From assembly GCA_021323735.1 (NCBI GenBank), contig JAJPKM010000042.1:1-64000 (forward strand): DNA of 64,000 bases. Direction: 5' to 3'. Numbering within the stretch: the stretch's first letter is position 1; the number at the start of each line of letters is the position of its first letter. Of the stretch, positions 45,963 through 53,256 are shown piece after piece. Under the pieces are notes generated by a model that worked only from the letters and a program-made list of their open reading frames with translations, was not told the origin of the DNA and made no database searches. The position numbers and the translations under genes are program-made. The DNA is from Gammaproteobacteria bacterium (GTDB lineage: Bacteria > Pseudomonadota > Gammaproteobacteria > Steroidobacterales > Steroidobacteraceae).

Positions 45963-46229
45963 ATGGCGACCGGTTGGGCGAAAGAAGGGGCCGTGCAGGA
46001 GCAGATCGACGCGACCGTCAAGGATGCCATCAGCCTGGCGCAAAGCCGTTTGCCCCAGGGGCCATCACTCAGCCACTGCGCCGAATGCGGCACCGAGATT
46101 CCGCAGGCCCGCCGCGACGCAATACCGGGCGTTCGCTTGTGCCTTTCCTGCCAGGATACCCAGGACCGCGAGCAGGCACGCTCAGCCGGCTATAACCGGC
46201 GCGGCAGCAAGGATAGTCAGCTGCGCTGA
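45963..46229 (+). CDS. DksA/TraR-type C4 zinc-finger protein
   Basis: An 88-residue protein with Cys39-x2-Cys42, 17 residues, then Cys60-x2-Cys63, the four-cysteine zinc finger of the DksA/TraR family, and a short N-terminal helix. It is shorter than DksA (about 150 residues) and lacks the long coiled coil, resembling TraR or YbiI. TraR-like proteins bind the RNA polymerase secondary channel; that role is unproven here. A strong AGGAGGGGAG ribosome site precedes the ATG. The gene converges with the DUF1501 gene, six bases between stops. Confidence 0.85.
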   Translation: MATGWAKEGAVQEQIDATVKDAISLAQSRLPQGPSLSHCAECGTEIPQARRDAIPGVRLCLSCQDTQDREQARSAGYNRRGSKDSQLR

Positions 46230-46235
46230 CGGCCG

Positions 46236-47453
46236 TCAAACCAACTTCAGGTCGATCGACGCGGCCTGCGGAAAGATATCCGCGCTTTGCGCGGGCGACA
46301 GATCCCACAGCGAACGGAACAAGCCGCCCAGGACCGATCGGTAATCGTTCAGCACGGGAAAATCCCGATTTTGAAACAGCGTGGCTTGCGCGACTCGCTG
46401 CTGCTCTCCGCAGATCTTTCCGCCGCTGATCGATCCGCCCAACACCCAATAGACGGTACCGTGGCCGTGATCCGTTCCACGATTGCCGTTCTCGCGAAAC
46501 GTCCGGCCGAATTCGGACACCACCACGACCACGGTGTTGTTCCACTCCGCGCCGAGAGACTGGGCAAAGGTCTGCAGACCCTTCCCCAAACTGCCCAAAT
46601 TGTTGGCCAGCGTTCCCTGTGCCGCGCCCTCCCCCACATGGGTATCCCATCCCCCGATGTCGACGAATCCCAGCCGGTATTTGTCGCGCATCAACCGGCC
46701 CATGCGTTCGGCTTGGAGTTCGAAACCTCGGGTATTGACGGCGTTGCGATTGGCCGCGGTCATCTCGTCGGCCATCTCTTGCGCCACTTCGTGGCGCAAT
46801 TCCAGACCGGTGCTCACCGCAGCTTCGAGGCGATGCCCGGCATACATGTCGTTCAGGATGCGCGCCTGCCGCTCGTCGAAGGGCTGTTTGCCCACGTTCT
46901 TGAGCGAAAGGTTGGGCACGCCCGCCGGGCCTTCGAAGGCCAGCGGCAAGGCATCCGTGAACGCAATCGATGCGTTCCCGGAAGAGCCGGACAAGATTTC
47001 AGCGAGGCGCCCGAGAAAGCCCGATCGATAATTGCGCTTGCCGGCCGCCGGCTGGCCGAGCTCGATGCTGTCCTGGGTTTCGAAATGGCTGCGCGACAGA
47101 TCATCCGTGCCGGCAAAGGGTACGAATGCGGCCTGCCGCTGCAGGTACATCTCGCCGACCGTATCGCGAACTGCGGGTGCCAGCGCCCAATCGCCGTCCA
47201 GCGCGAGGGCGCCGCCGTTGGACGAGGGACCGGGTCCGGGAATGGCTATCGTCGGACGCGCCTCATAGTAGAAGCTGCTCGAATAGGGGATCAGCAGATT
47301 GGTGGAATCGTACCCGCCGCGCAGAAAAACCAGCAGAAAACGCGGCCCTGCGCCCGGTGCGGCGTACAAGCGGCCGGTGATCGAGGCGCCGGCCAGCGCC
47401 GCCGCGCCGGCTGCCAACAAACGACGCCGGGTCATGGATGCTCGATTATTCAT
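46236..47453 (-). CDS. DUF1501 family Tat-exported protein
   Basis: From ATG 47453 the protein has 405 residues. The Tat-like signal MTRRRLLAAGAAALAG starts at residue 7. The mature part begins FLLVFLRGGYDSTNLLIPY, with DDLSRSHFETQDSIE, IGGWDTHVGE, VVVVVSEFGRTFRENGNRGTDHGHG. These are the DUF1501 hallmarks, which resemble alkaline-phosphatase/sulfatase-superfamily metal sites (D-x-H, FGR, DHG). It overlaps the DUF1800 gene by 8 bp, the usual order for this pair. The pair is thought to act in the periplasm or cell envelope, but its reaction is unknown. Confidence 0.88.
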   Translation of the reverse strand: MNNRASMTRRRLLAAGAAALAGASITGRLYAAPGAGPRFLLVFLRGGYDSTNLLIPYSSSFYYEARPTIAIPGPGPSSNGGALALDGDWALAPAVRDTVGEMYLQRQAAFVPFAGTDDLSRSHFETQDSIELGQPAAGKRNYRSGFLGRLAEILSGSSGNASIAFTDALPLAFEGPAGVPNLSLKNVGKQPFDERQARILNDMYAGHRLEAAVSTGLELRHEVAQEMADEMTAANRNAVNTRGFELQAERMGRLMRDKYRLGFVDIGGWDTHVGEGAAQGTLANNLGSLGKGLQTFAQSLGAEWNNTVVVVVSEFGRTFRENGNRGTDHGHGTVYWVLGGSISGGKICGEQQRVAQATLFQNRDFPVLNDYRSVLGGLFRSLWDLSPAQSADIFPQAASIDLKLV

Positions 47454-48984
47454 AGTTGAATTCCGGCGATGAGAGCAGAAAGGTGTTCCACTCCTGTTGT
47501 GAATTCGCGCGATCGAGCGCGGTCTTGGTGTGCGTGGCGAGAAACGGCTCGATGGCCTGGTAGTACAGTCGATTCGCGAGCTGCGGGAAACCCACCGTGG
47601 TGGCCGCGCTTCCGTCTTCTGCATCGAACAGCGCGGCGTTGCCGGCACCGATGCTGCGGGCGATTTCGAATCGCCGACTCATCTGCCCCGAGCTTGCCCA
47701 GCCCAGCTCGGTCATGGGATAGCCGTCGGGGGTCTGGCGGCCGAACGGAGCCTCGCCCAGGCCGTTGAGCCAATTCAGCATGGGACGGGCATTGCTGATC
47801 GATTTGCCGTCGTAGGCTAGGCGCACGGCTGAGATCACGAAGCGCATGGGGTCCTTGAATTTCGCTCCAAACGAGACGGCCATTTCGGGCGATATGAATA
47901 GCGCATGCAGTACGGCCCCGATGTCGCCGTCGGTTCGCATGAAGGTCTGCGTCAGGCGCTCTACCAGGATGGGCGGCGGGTCGTCGGCCACGAAGTAGAC
48001 CGCCAGCTCACGGGATATGAACCGAGCGCAGGCGGGTTGCGCGACGATGATCCTCACCGCATCCTCCACTTCACCGAATCCGGTGCCTCGCACCGGCTGA
48101 CCGAGGAGAGTCTTGGCGCCGAAGTCATGGCGGGCCGGGTTGAACTCAAATGCCCCGCGCCGCAAGTACAGGCGCTGCCACTCAGGCCTCAGGTGCGGCG
48201 CATTCCCGGCATTGATGCCCACGCCCGTGAGCACCCGTGCCAGTTCCTGAACATCATGCTGCGAGTAACCCCCGCTGACTCCCAGGGTATGAAGTTCCAG
48301 GAGTTCCCGGGCATAGTTCTCATTGATGTGGCCCGCGGCGTTTTGACCGTTGTCGAGGTACTGCAGCATGGCCGGATGCTGCAGTGTCGCCATCACCAAA
48401 TCCTTGAAATACCCGAACACGTGCGGCCGAATCGCTTGCTCCTCGTAGTCGCCGACCAGCCACCGCAGATTCGCCTTGTACTGGAACACACTGAAGTGAT
48501 TCAGCCAGAACCAGGTCATTTGTTCTTGGAGCTGCGCGGGCGAATAAACCGCCCGCAGCAACTCACGGCGAATGGCCTCATAGGCAAGCCTGTTGCCGCG
48601 CTCGTTGAGCGTCTTGCGCGCCTGGTCCCGTTCCGGCCCGTCAGGCATGGCATTGATCGCCTTGAACTGCGCATTGACGCCGGCGATGGCCTGCACAGGA
48701 TCTGCGCGCGTGATTTCAAGACCCGCAATCTGCGCGGCGATCGGTGCGGGCAACGCCGCCTGCGCCGGATGCAGCTGTTGATCGAGGAATTTCTCCTTGC
48801 CCAACCGGCGAAAGTCGGCGACACCGGCCGCATCCAGGCCGAACGATATGCGCTCGAGCCACAGCGTGTCCTCACGGTGCAGCGGGCGCAATGGCTCCGG
48901 TGCGGTGCGCGGCTGACCGGGTTGCGTCGAGCACCCGGCCAGAAGCACTGCGGTACAGAGACCCACGAGATCACGCCGGCTCAT
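47446..48984 (-). CDS. DUF1800 family lipoprotein
   Basis: From ATG 48984 the protein has 512 residues, begins MSRRDLVGLCTAVLLAGC and has a lipobox LAGC with Cys18, so it is probably an outer-membrane lipoprotein. A TTG at 49020 is an alternative start. DUF1800 motifs are present: WLERISFGLDAAGVADF, EQMTWFWLNHFSVFQ, HPAMLQYLDNGQN, NENYARELLELHTLGV and GYSQHDVQELARVLTG. The DUF1800-DUF1501 pair is widespread in Bacteroidetes, Planctomycetes and gammaproteobacteria. The catalytic role is unknown; conserved His and Asn residues may bind a ligand or metal. Confidence 0.88.
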   Translation of the reverse strand: MSRRDLVGLCTAVLLAGCSTQPGQPRTAPEPLRPLHREDTLWLERISFGLDAAGVADFRRLGKEKFLDQQLHPAQAALPAPIAAQIAGLEITRADPVQAIAGVNAQFKAINAMPDGPERDQARKTLNERGNRLAYEAIRRELLRAVYSPAQLQEQMTWFWLNHFSVFQYKANLRWLVGDYEEQAIRPHVFGYFKDLVMATLQHPAMLQYLDNGQNAAGHINENYARELLELHTLGVSGGYSQHDVQELARVLTGVGINAGNAPHLRPEWQRLYLRRGAFEFNPARHDFGAKTLLGQPVRGTGFGEVEDAVRIIVAQPACARFISRELAVYFVADDPPPILVERLTQTFMRTDGDIGAVLHALFISPEMAVSFGAKFKDPMRFVISAVRLAYDGKSISNARPMLNWLNGLGEAPFGRQTPDGYPMTELGWASSGQMSRRFEIARSIGAGNAALFDAEDGSAATTVGFPQLANRLYYQAIEPFLATHTKTALDRANSQQEWNTFLLSSPEFNYE

Positions 48985-49060
48985 GCGAAGGTAACGGCCT
49001 GCCGCGGTGCGGGTTGACAAGGATTCAGCCGGCCACTTGGCGGCAGCCCATGAGCGAGGC

Positions 49061-49106
49061 CTGCTTGACCGTTCATTTGCATGCTGCTTGACCGTTCATT
49101 CGCATA
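49061..49106 (+). repeat. Tandem 23-bp direct repeat
   Basis: Two adjacent copies of CTGCTTGACCGTTCATTYGCAT with one base between them (49061-49082 and 49084-49105), differing at a single position (T/C). The period of 23 bp is about two helical turns, as in operators bound by cooperating dimers. The second copy contains the -35 element of the promoter before the small gene at 49159. Confidence 0.75.
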
Positions 49107-49116
49107 TACGTACTAT
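49088..49116 (+). promoter_or_regulatory. Sigma-70-type promoter
   Basis: TTGACC (49088-49093), a 17-bp spacer, then TACTAT (49111-49116). It lies about 40 bp before the start codon at 49159. The following AT-rich DNA has three GTAC tetranucleotides (49110, 49126, 49134) and may carry further protein contacts. Confidence 0.6.
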
Positions 49117-49158
49117 TTAATATATGTACCAATGTACTTATATAGCGAGGAGATCAAG

Positions 49159-49404
49159 ATGGAAGTCGAGAGAGTTCAGACGGGAATCAGAATCGAAAAA
49201 CGCCTGCTCAAGGTGCTGAAGGCGCTGGCCGAACTGAAGGACTTGTCGCTCGGAGATTTGCTCGAGGGTATCGTCCTTCACGCATTCGACGGAAAGACCG
49301 CCTTCTCCAAGGACACCTTGGCGCAAATCGCGGACTTGAGGAAGATCTACCACCTGCCGCTGCGAGCCGGCGACAGTCACAAGCTCAAGGACAAATCCGC
49401 ATAG
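49159..49404 (+). CDS. Small ribbon-helix-helix-like protein
   Basis: An 81-residue protein with an AGGAG ribosome site nine bases before the ATG. The N-terminal strand RVQTGIRIEK, helix RLLKVLKALAELKD and helix SLGDLLEGIVLHAFDG fit the ribbon-helix-helix fold of Arc/MetJ/CopG regulators. A Lys-rich C-terminus follows. The tandem 23-bp repeats and promoter directly upstream suggest autoregulation. No toxin gene follows; the next gene is an antiporter 58 bp downstream. The fold is inferred from pattern only. Confidence 0.7.
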   Translation: MEVERVQTGIRIEKRLLKVLKALAELKDLSLGDLLEGIVLHAFDGKTAFSKDTLAQIADLRKIYHLPLRAGDSHKLKDKSA

Positions 49405-49462
49405 GATTATAGGCCGCCGCACCCACACCGCAGGAAGGAACCGTATCGAGGGGGAAGCACTG

Positions 49463-50743
49463 ATGAGTACATCGATCAGCGAGACCGAGAATCTATTGTT
49501 CATCACTCTTCTGCAGCTCATCGTGATGGTGGGTGCCGCTCGGTACATGCATACCGTGTTTCGCCGCCTCGGGCAGCCGGGCGTCATCGGCGAGATCTTC
49601 GCAGGCCTGCTGCTGGGACCCTCTTTGATGGGCTATTTCTTCCCGCAGGCCTCGCTGGCCCTGTTCGGCCGGCAAGCGTCGGTGCCGATCACCATCATCA
49701 GCCAAATCGGCCTGATACTGCTGATGTTTCAAATCGGCATGGACTTTGAATTCGCTCACTTGAACACGCGGCGCAACACCCGAGCCACTATTGTCGTCAC
49801 CCTGTTCTCGGTCGCCGTACCTCTGAGCGCCGGCATCCTCCTAGGAAGGCTATCCGCACCGGCGTTGGCACAGGGCATCGACCCGGTACGCTACAGCCTG
49901 TTCCTGGGATTGGGACTGGCGATCACCGCGGTACCCATTCTCGGGCGCATTCTGCGCCAGTATGGACTCACCCATACGGAAATCGGCGTCGTCGCCATTT
50001 CGGCGGCTGCGATCAACGATGTGATCGGATGGCTGTTGCTGTCCGTCGTATCGGCGTATGCGGCATCGGCATTCTCGGCCGCGCACCTGTCGTTTCAGCT
50101 GGGCGGGTTGCTGCTCTTCGTCGTCGTGCTCTGGTGGGTATTGCGTCCCCTCACCTCGCGCCTGGTGGCACGATTTCCCGCGAGCGAAGGCGAGATGAAT
50201 CCGAATCTCATGGCCATCGTGATCTGCCTGATATTCGCCTTAGGTATCTGCACCTACCGACTGGGGATTTTCGCGATATTCGGCGGCTTCGCGTGCGGCG
50301 TTCTCTTCCACCGCCACCTTGAGTTCGTGAATGCATGGCGGCGCCAGGTCGGCCGCTTCGTGCTGGTATTTTTCCTGCCCGTGTTCTTCACCTATACGGG
50401 TCTTCGAACCAATGCCCTGGGACTTTCAAGTGGCGCCGATTGGCAATGGCTGGCGATCATCCTCGGCGTCGCGATTCTGAGCAAGATCGTGCCGGTGTAC
50501 TTCGCGGGCCGAGCGTGCGGCTTCAATCACAACGACTCCTCCATCTTGGGCACGCTGATGAATACGCGCGCATTGATGGAATTGATCGTACTGAACATCG
50601 GATTCGATCTGAAGCTGATCCCGCAAAAGGTGTTCACCATGCTGGTGATCATGGCGGTACTCACGACGCTGATGGCCGGCCCCTTGTTGAAGCGACTGCT
50701 GACCAAGGGCGGCCATCCCATCCCGGTGGGGGTCGAAGCTTAA
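49463..50743 (+). CDS. CPA2/Kef-type cation:proton antiporter
   Basis: A 426-residue membrane protein with about 12 segments. PGVIGEIFAGLLLGPSLMG (38-57) and LLMFQIGMDFEF are hallmark segments of Na+/H+ exchanger domain proteins. In TM5 the ion site reads AAAINDVIGW, with Asn-Asp as in electroneutral CPA members. The C-terminal regulatory TrkA-N domain of full KefB/KefC is missing, so it is a core-only transporter. It may exchange Na+ or K+ for H+; NaCl or pH stress is a plausible cue, not shown by the sequence. Confidence 0.9.
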   Translation: MSTSISETENLLFITLLQLIVMVGAARYMHTVFRRLGQPGVIGEIFAGLLLGPSLMGYFFPQASLALFGRQASVPITIISQIGLILLMFQIGMDFEFAHLNTRRNTRATIVVTLFSVAVPLSAGILLGRLSAPALAQGIDPVRYSLFLGLGLAITAVPILGRILRQYGLTHTEIGVVAISAAAINDVIGWLLLSVVSAYAASAFSAAHLSFQLGGLLLFVVVLWWVLRPLTSRLVARFPASEGEMNPNLMAIVICLIFALGICTYRLGIFAIFGGFACGVLFHRHLEFVNAWRRQVGRFVLVFFLPVFFTYTGLRTNALGLSSGADWQWLAIILGVAILSKIVPVYFAGRACGFNHNDSSILGTLMNTRALMELIVLNIGFDLKLIPQKVFTMLVIMAVLTTLMAGPLLKRLLTKGGHPIPVGVEA

Positions 50744-50766
50744 CCTGAACAGTTCAAGAGTTCAGG
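50744..50766. terminator. Hairpin between convergent genes
   Basis: CCTGAAC, a nine-base loop, GTTCAGG, directly after the antiporter stop and 42 bp before the end of the convergent MAPEG gene. There is no T-tract, so a terminator function is possible but not strong. Confidence 0.35.
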
Positions 50767-50807
50767 GCGCCAACCCTGCCGGCTATTCGACACTCACAGC
50801 GTACTCG

Positions 50808-51197
50808 TCACAGCCATGCTGCCAGCAGCATGACCACACCGGCAATCGAGACTGCCCACACGGCGGTGCGCAGGTAGGGAATGCCGACGATATAGACGGG
50901 CAAGTACACCAGACGCGCCCAGAAGTAGAGTTCCGCACCCATTGCCGAGTGCCCCTTGCCTGAACCCTGCGCCACCACGGCCAGCACGGCAGCGGCGAAA
51001 AACGGGAAGGTCTCGAGAAAATTCCGATACGCTCGATCAGCGCGCGCCGCCACGCCGATCAGCGGTTTTACTTCCCCATCCCGGTTGCCGGCATTCCATG
51101 TGAGCCCGCGTTGCTGGGTCGACAGCGAAGCGGCAACGACGAGATACAACAACCCCAGGCATACGGACCATCCCAACATTTGTAGTTCTACCGACAT
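50808..51197 (-). CDS. MAPEG-family membrane protein
   Basis: A 129-residue protein with four hydrophobic segments (about 5-25, 57-75, 87-104, 108-128). The AARADRAYRNFLETFPFFAAAV segment is the MAPEG signature: Arg/Asn before a Glu-Thr-Phe-Pro turn. Human members are membrane-bound glutathione transferases and eicosanoid enzymes; bacterial members are mostly uncharacterised. It is encoded alone. Confidence 0.9.
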   Translation of the reverse strand: MSVELQMLGWSVCLGLLYLVVAASLSTQQRGLTWNAGNRDGEVKPLIGVAARADRAYRNFLETFPFFAAAVLAVVAQGSGKGHSAMGAELYFWARLVYLPVYIVGIPYLRTAVWAVSIAGVVMLLAAWL

Positions 51198-51357
51198 GCG
51201 GCCTCCCCTGTTTCCATGACAACTGCTTCATGATAGCAAACGGCCGCGACAACCCCGGAGTCGGACAGCCGGCCAGCGGTGGCGGTGGATGCGGCGGGGG
51301 CGAGAGTCCTTTACCATGGCCTATGCCTGCGCTTCCGCGCAATTTTGGAGGACTTAA

Positions 51358-51933
51358 ATGAGACACTCGCTCCGGATGTTCGCCCTCGTTCCCCTGCTCA
51401 TCGCATCGGTGGGCGCGGCCCACGCAGGCAGCTATGAGGACGCTGCCGACCTGTTTAAAAAGGCCGGTTCCAGCGCCGCGTTTTTCTCCAAAAGCTACGC
51501 CTATGCGGTTTTCCCGACGGTCGGGTCGGGCGCGGTGGTTGTGGGCGGCGCTTATGGCAAGGGGCAAGTGTATGTACACGGAGCCCCTACCGGTGAGGTC
51601 AAGATGGGTGCGATCAGCTTGGGCTTCCAGGCCGGGGGCAAGGCGTACAGCGAGATCATCTTTTTCGAGGACAAACGGGCCTTGGACGAGTTCGAGTCCG
51701 GATCTTTCGAATTCGGCGCCGATGCCAGCGTCGTCGTCATCACCGCAGGGGCCAACGCAGGTGCGGCCACCAATGGCGCCAGCGCGGGCGCCAGCGCCGG
51801 AGAGAACGATGCCACCACGCGCGGCGTCTACCAGAAAGGCATGGCGGTGTTCATCATCGCCAAGGGCGGCCTCATGTACTCGGCCTCCATCGCGGGGCAG
51901 AAATTCTTCTACAAGCCGGGCCGGGCCCAATGA
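51358..51933 (+). CDS. SYLF-domain (Ysc84-like) lipid-binding protein
   Basis: A 191-residue exported protein. A signal peptide (about 1-22, AHA) precedes FFSKSYAYAVFPTVGSGAVVVGGAYGKGQVYV and GFQAGGKAYSEIIFFEDKRALDEF, which are typical SYLF sequences. C-terminal KGGLMYSASIAGQKFFYKP completes the domain. An Ala/Gly-rich loop (about 128-150) is inserted. SYLF domains bind phosphoinositides or other lipids in eukaryotes; bacterial members are periplasmic. GGAGGA lies seven bases before the ATG. Confidence 0.9.
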   Translation: MRHSLRMFALVPLLIASVGAAHAGSYEDAADLFKKAGSSAAFFSKSYAYAVFPTVGSGAVVVGGAYGKGQVYVHGAPTGEVKMGAISLGFQAGGKAYSEIIFFEDKRALDEFESGSFEFGADASVVVITAGANAGAATNGASAGASAGENDATTRGVYQKGMAVFIIAKGGLMYSASIAGQKFFYKPGRAQ

Positions 51934-51954
51934 GCCGGGCGTAAAACCCTTTGA

Positions 51955-51983
51955 CACGGCGGGTTCTTGGATTGTCCGCCGTG
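51955..51983 (+). terminator. Hairpin downstream of SYLF gene
   Basis: CACGGCGG, a 13-base loop, CCGCCGTG, starting 21 bp after the SYLF stop. No T-tract follows. It may slow or end transcription, or protect the mRNA 3' end. Confidence 0.35.
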
Positions 51984-52085
51984 CGTTGATCTTGGCAAAC
52001 ATCGAGAAATGCGCATCATGGGAGGCACGCTGCACGTGTCACCATCCCTCGCCGGCCCACTGGCGTTTCTCGCGGAGAGATTAAG

Positions 52086-53150
52086 ATGAAAGGCATTTTA
52101 CCCGTGATGCTGTCTTTGTTGCTCGGGGCTTCGGCTTTCGGGCAGAGCGCACCTGAGATCGCTTTCGATTCCGCGCCGGATTTCTTCAAGCTTCCCAGCG
52201 GAATATATTTCGGTGAGGTGACGGGCATTGCCGTCAACTCGAAGAAACATATCTTCGTGCTCTCGCGGGGCAATACCAGCGGTCCCGCCTACGCGGCGGC
52301 CGCCGCGCAACTTATGGAGTTCGACCCCAGCGGCCGCTGGGTGCGCGAAATAGGCAAGAATTTGTATGCCTGGTCGTATGGGCATGCGGTGCGTGTGGAC
52401 CGATATGACAACATCTGGGTTGCCGACAAAGGTTCCGACATGGTCGTGCGATTCGACCCCGAAGGTCGGGTGACGCGGGTATTCGGCCGCAAACTCGAAG
52501 CCGCGGACGAGAACACTCATCCGCTGTCTCACCCAAATCCACCCTTGCCGCCCATCGACGGATTGTTCCGACAGGTCACCGACATGACCTGGGACTCGCA
52601 TGACAACGTCTACATCAGCGACGGCTATATCAACTCACGGGTGGCCAAGTACGACAGGGACGGCCTCTGGATGGGCTCATGGGGGGAGCCCGGGTCCGGA
52701 CCTCGACAATTCAATACCCCGCACTCCATCGTCTCGGACCGGCAGGACCGGATCTATGTCGCCGACCGCGGCAATGTGCGCATTCAAGTGTTCGACACCT
52801 CCGGCAACCTGCTCAACACCATCAAGATCGACGTGCCCGCGCCTGCCGACAGTCCCGTGGCCATCGGCAATCGTCCCACCGAGGCCAGTCCCGGGAATCT
52901 ACACCCCGGCGCGCCGTGGGCCCTGTGCATCACGCCGGGGCCGGTGCAGTACCTCTATGTCTCGGACGGCTATCCAGGCCGCATTTACAAGTTATCCATG
53001 GATGGCAAGGTCTTAGGATGGCTGGGCGGAACGGGCAAGACCTTGAAGAAATTCGGCTGGGTGCACGAGATCGCCTGCCCGTCGGAAAACGAACTCTACG
53101 TCGCCGAATTGTTGAATTGGCGCGCGCAAAAACTCACCCTGCATCCTTGA
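52086..53150 (+). CDS. Secreted NHL-type six-bladed propeller protein
   Basis: A 354-residue protein with a signal peptide (1-19, LLLGASAFGQS). Repeated blades follow: KHIFVLSRGN, MEFDPSGRWVREIGKNLY, YDNIWVADKGSDMVVRFDPEGRVTRVFG, HDNVYISDGYINSRVAKYDRDGLWMGSWG, QDRIYVADRGNVRIQVFDTSGN. These are NHL repeats, as in peptidyl-alpha-hydroxyglycine lyase and other six-bladed propellers. Metal-binding His/Asp at blade tips (HAVRVD, HSIVSD, HEIACP) suggest a lyase/lactonase-type site. The GGAGAG ribosome site is good. Confidence 0.88.
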   Translation: MKGILPVMLSLLLGASAFGQSAPEIAFDSAPDFFKLPSGIYFGEVTGIAVNSKKHIFVLSRGNTSGPAYAAAAAQLMEFDPSGRWVREIGKNLYAWSYGHAVRVDRYDNIWVADKGSDMVVRFDPEGRVTRVFGRKLEAADENTHPLSHPNPPLPPIDGLFRQVTDMTWDSHDNVYISDGYINSRVAKYDRDGLWMGSWGEPGSGPRQFNTPHSIVSDRQDRIYVADRGNVRIQVFDTSGNLLNTIKIDVPAPADSPVAIGNRPTEASPGNLHPGAPWALCITPGPVQYLYVSDGYPGRIYKLSMDGKVLGWLGGTGKTLKKFGWVHEIACPSENELYVAELLNWRAQKLTLHP

Positions 53151-53256
53151 CGCCGCAGAACGCCGCCATGGGTAGCCGCGTCAGGGGATTGAGGGCTCGG
53201 ACCCAACCCGGCGGTGCAAGCGCCTCGCAATACATGGCACCGCCCAAGGGTTCCAG

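Noticed and set aside
51951-51979. Perfect TTGACA that could be a -35 element
   Set aside because: No -10-like hexamer lies 15-19 bp downstream; the sequence there is part of a GC-rich hairpin.
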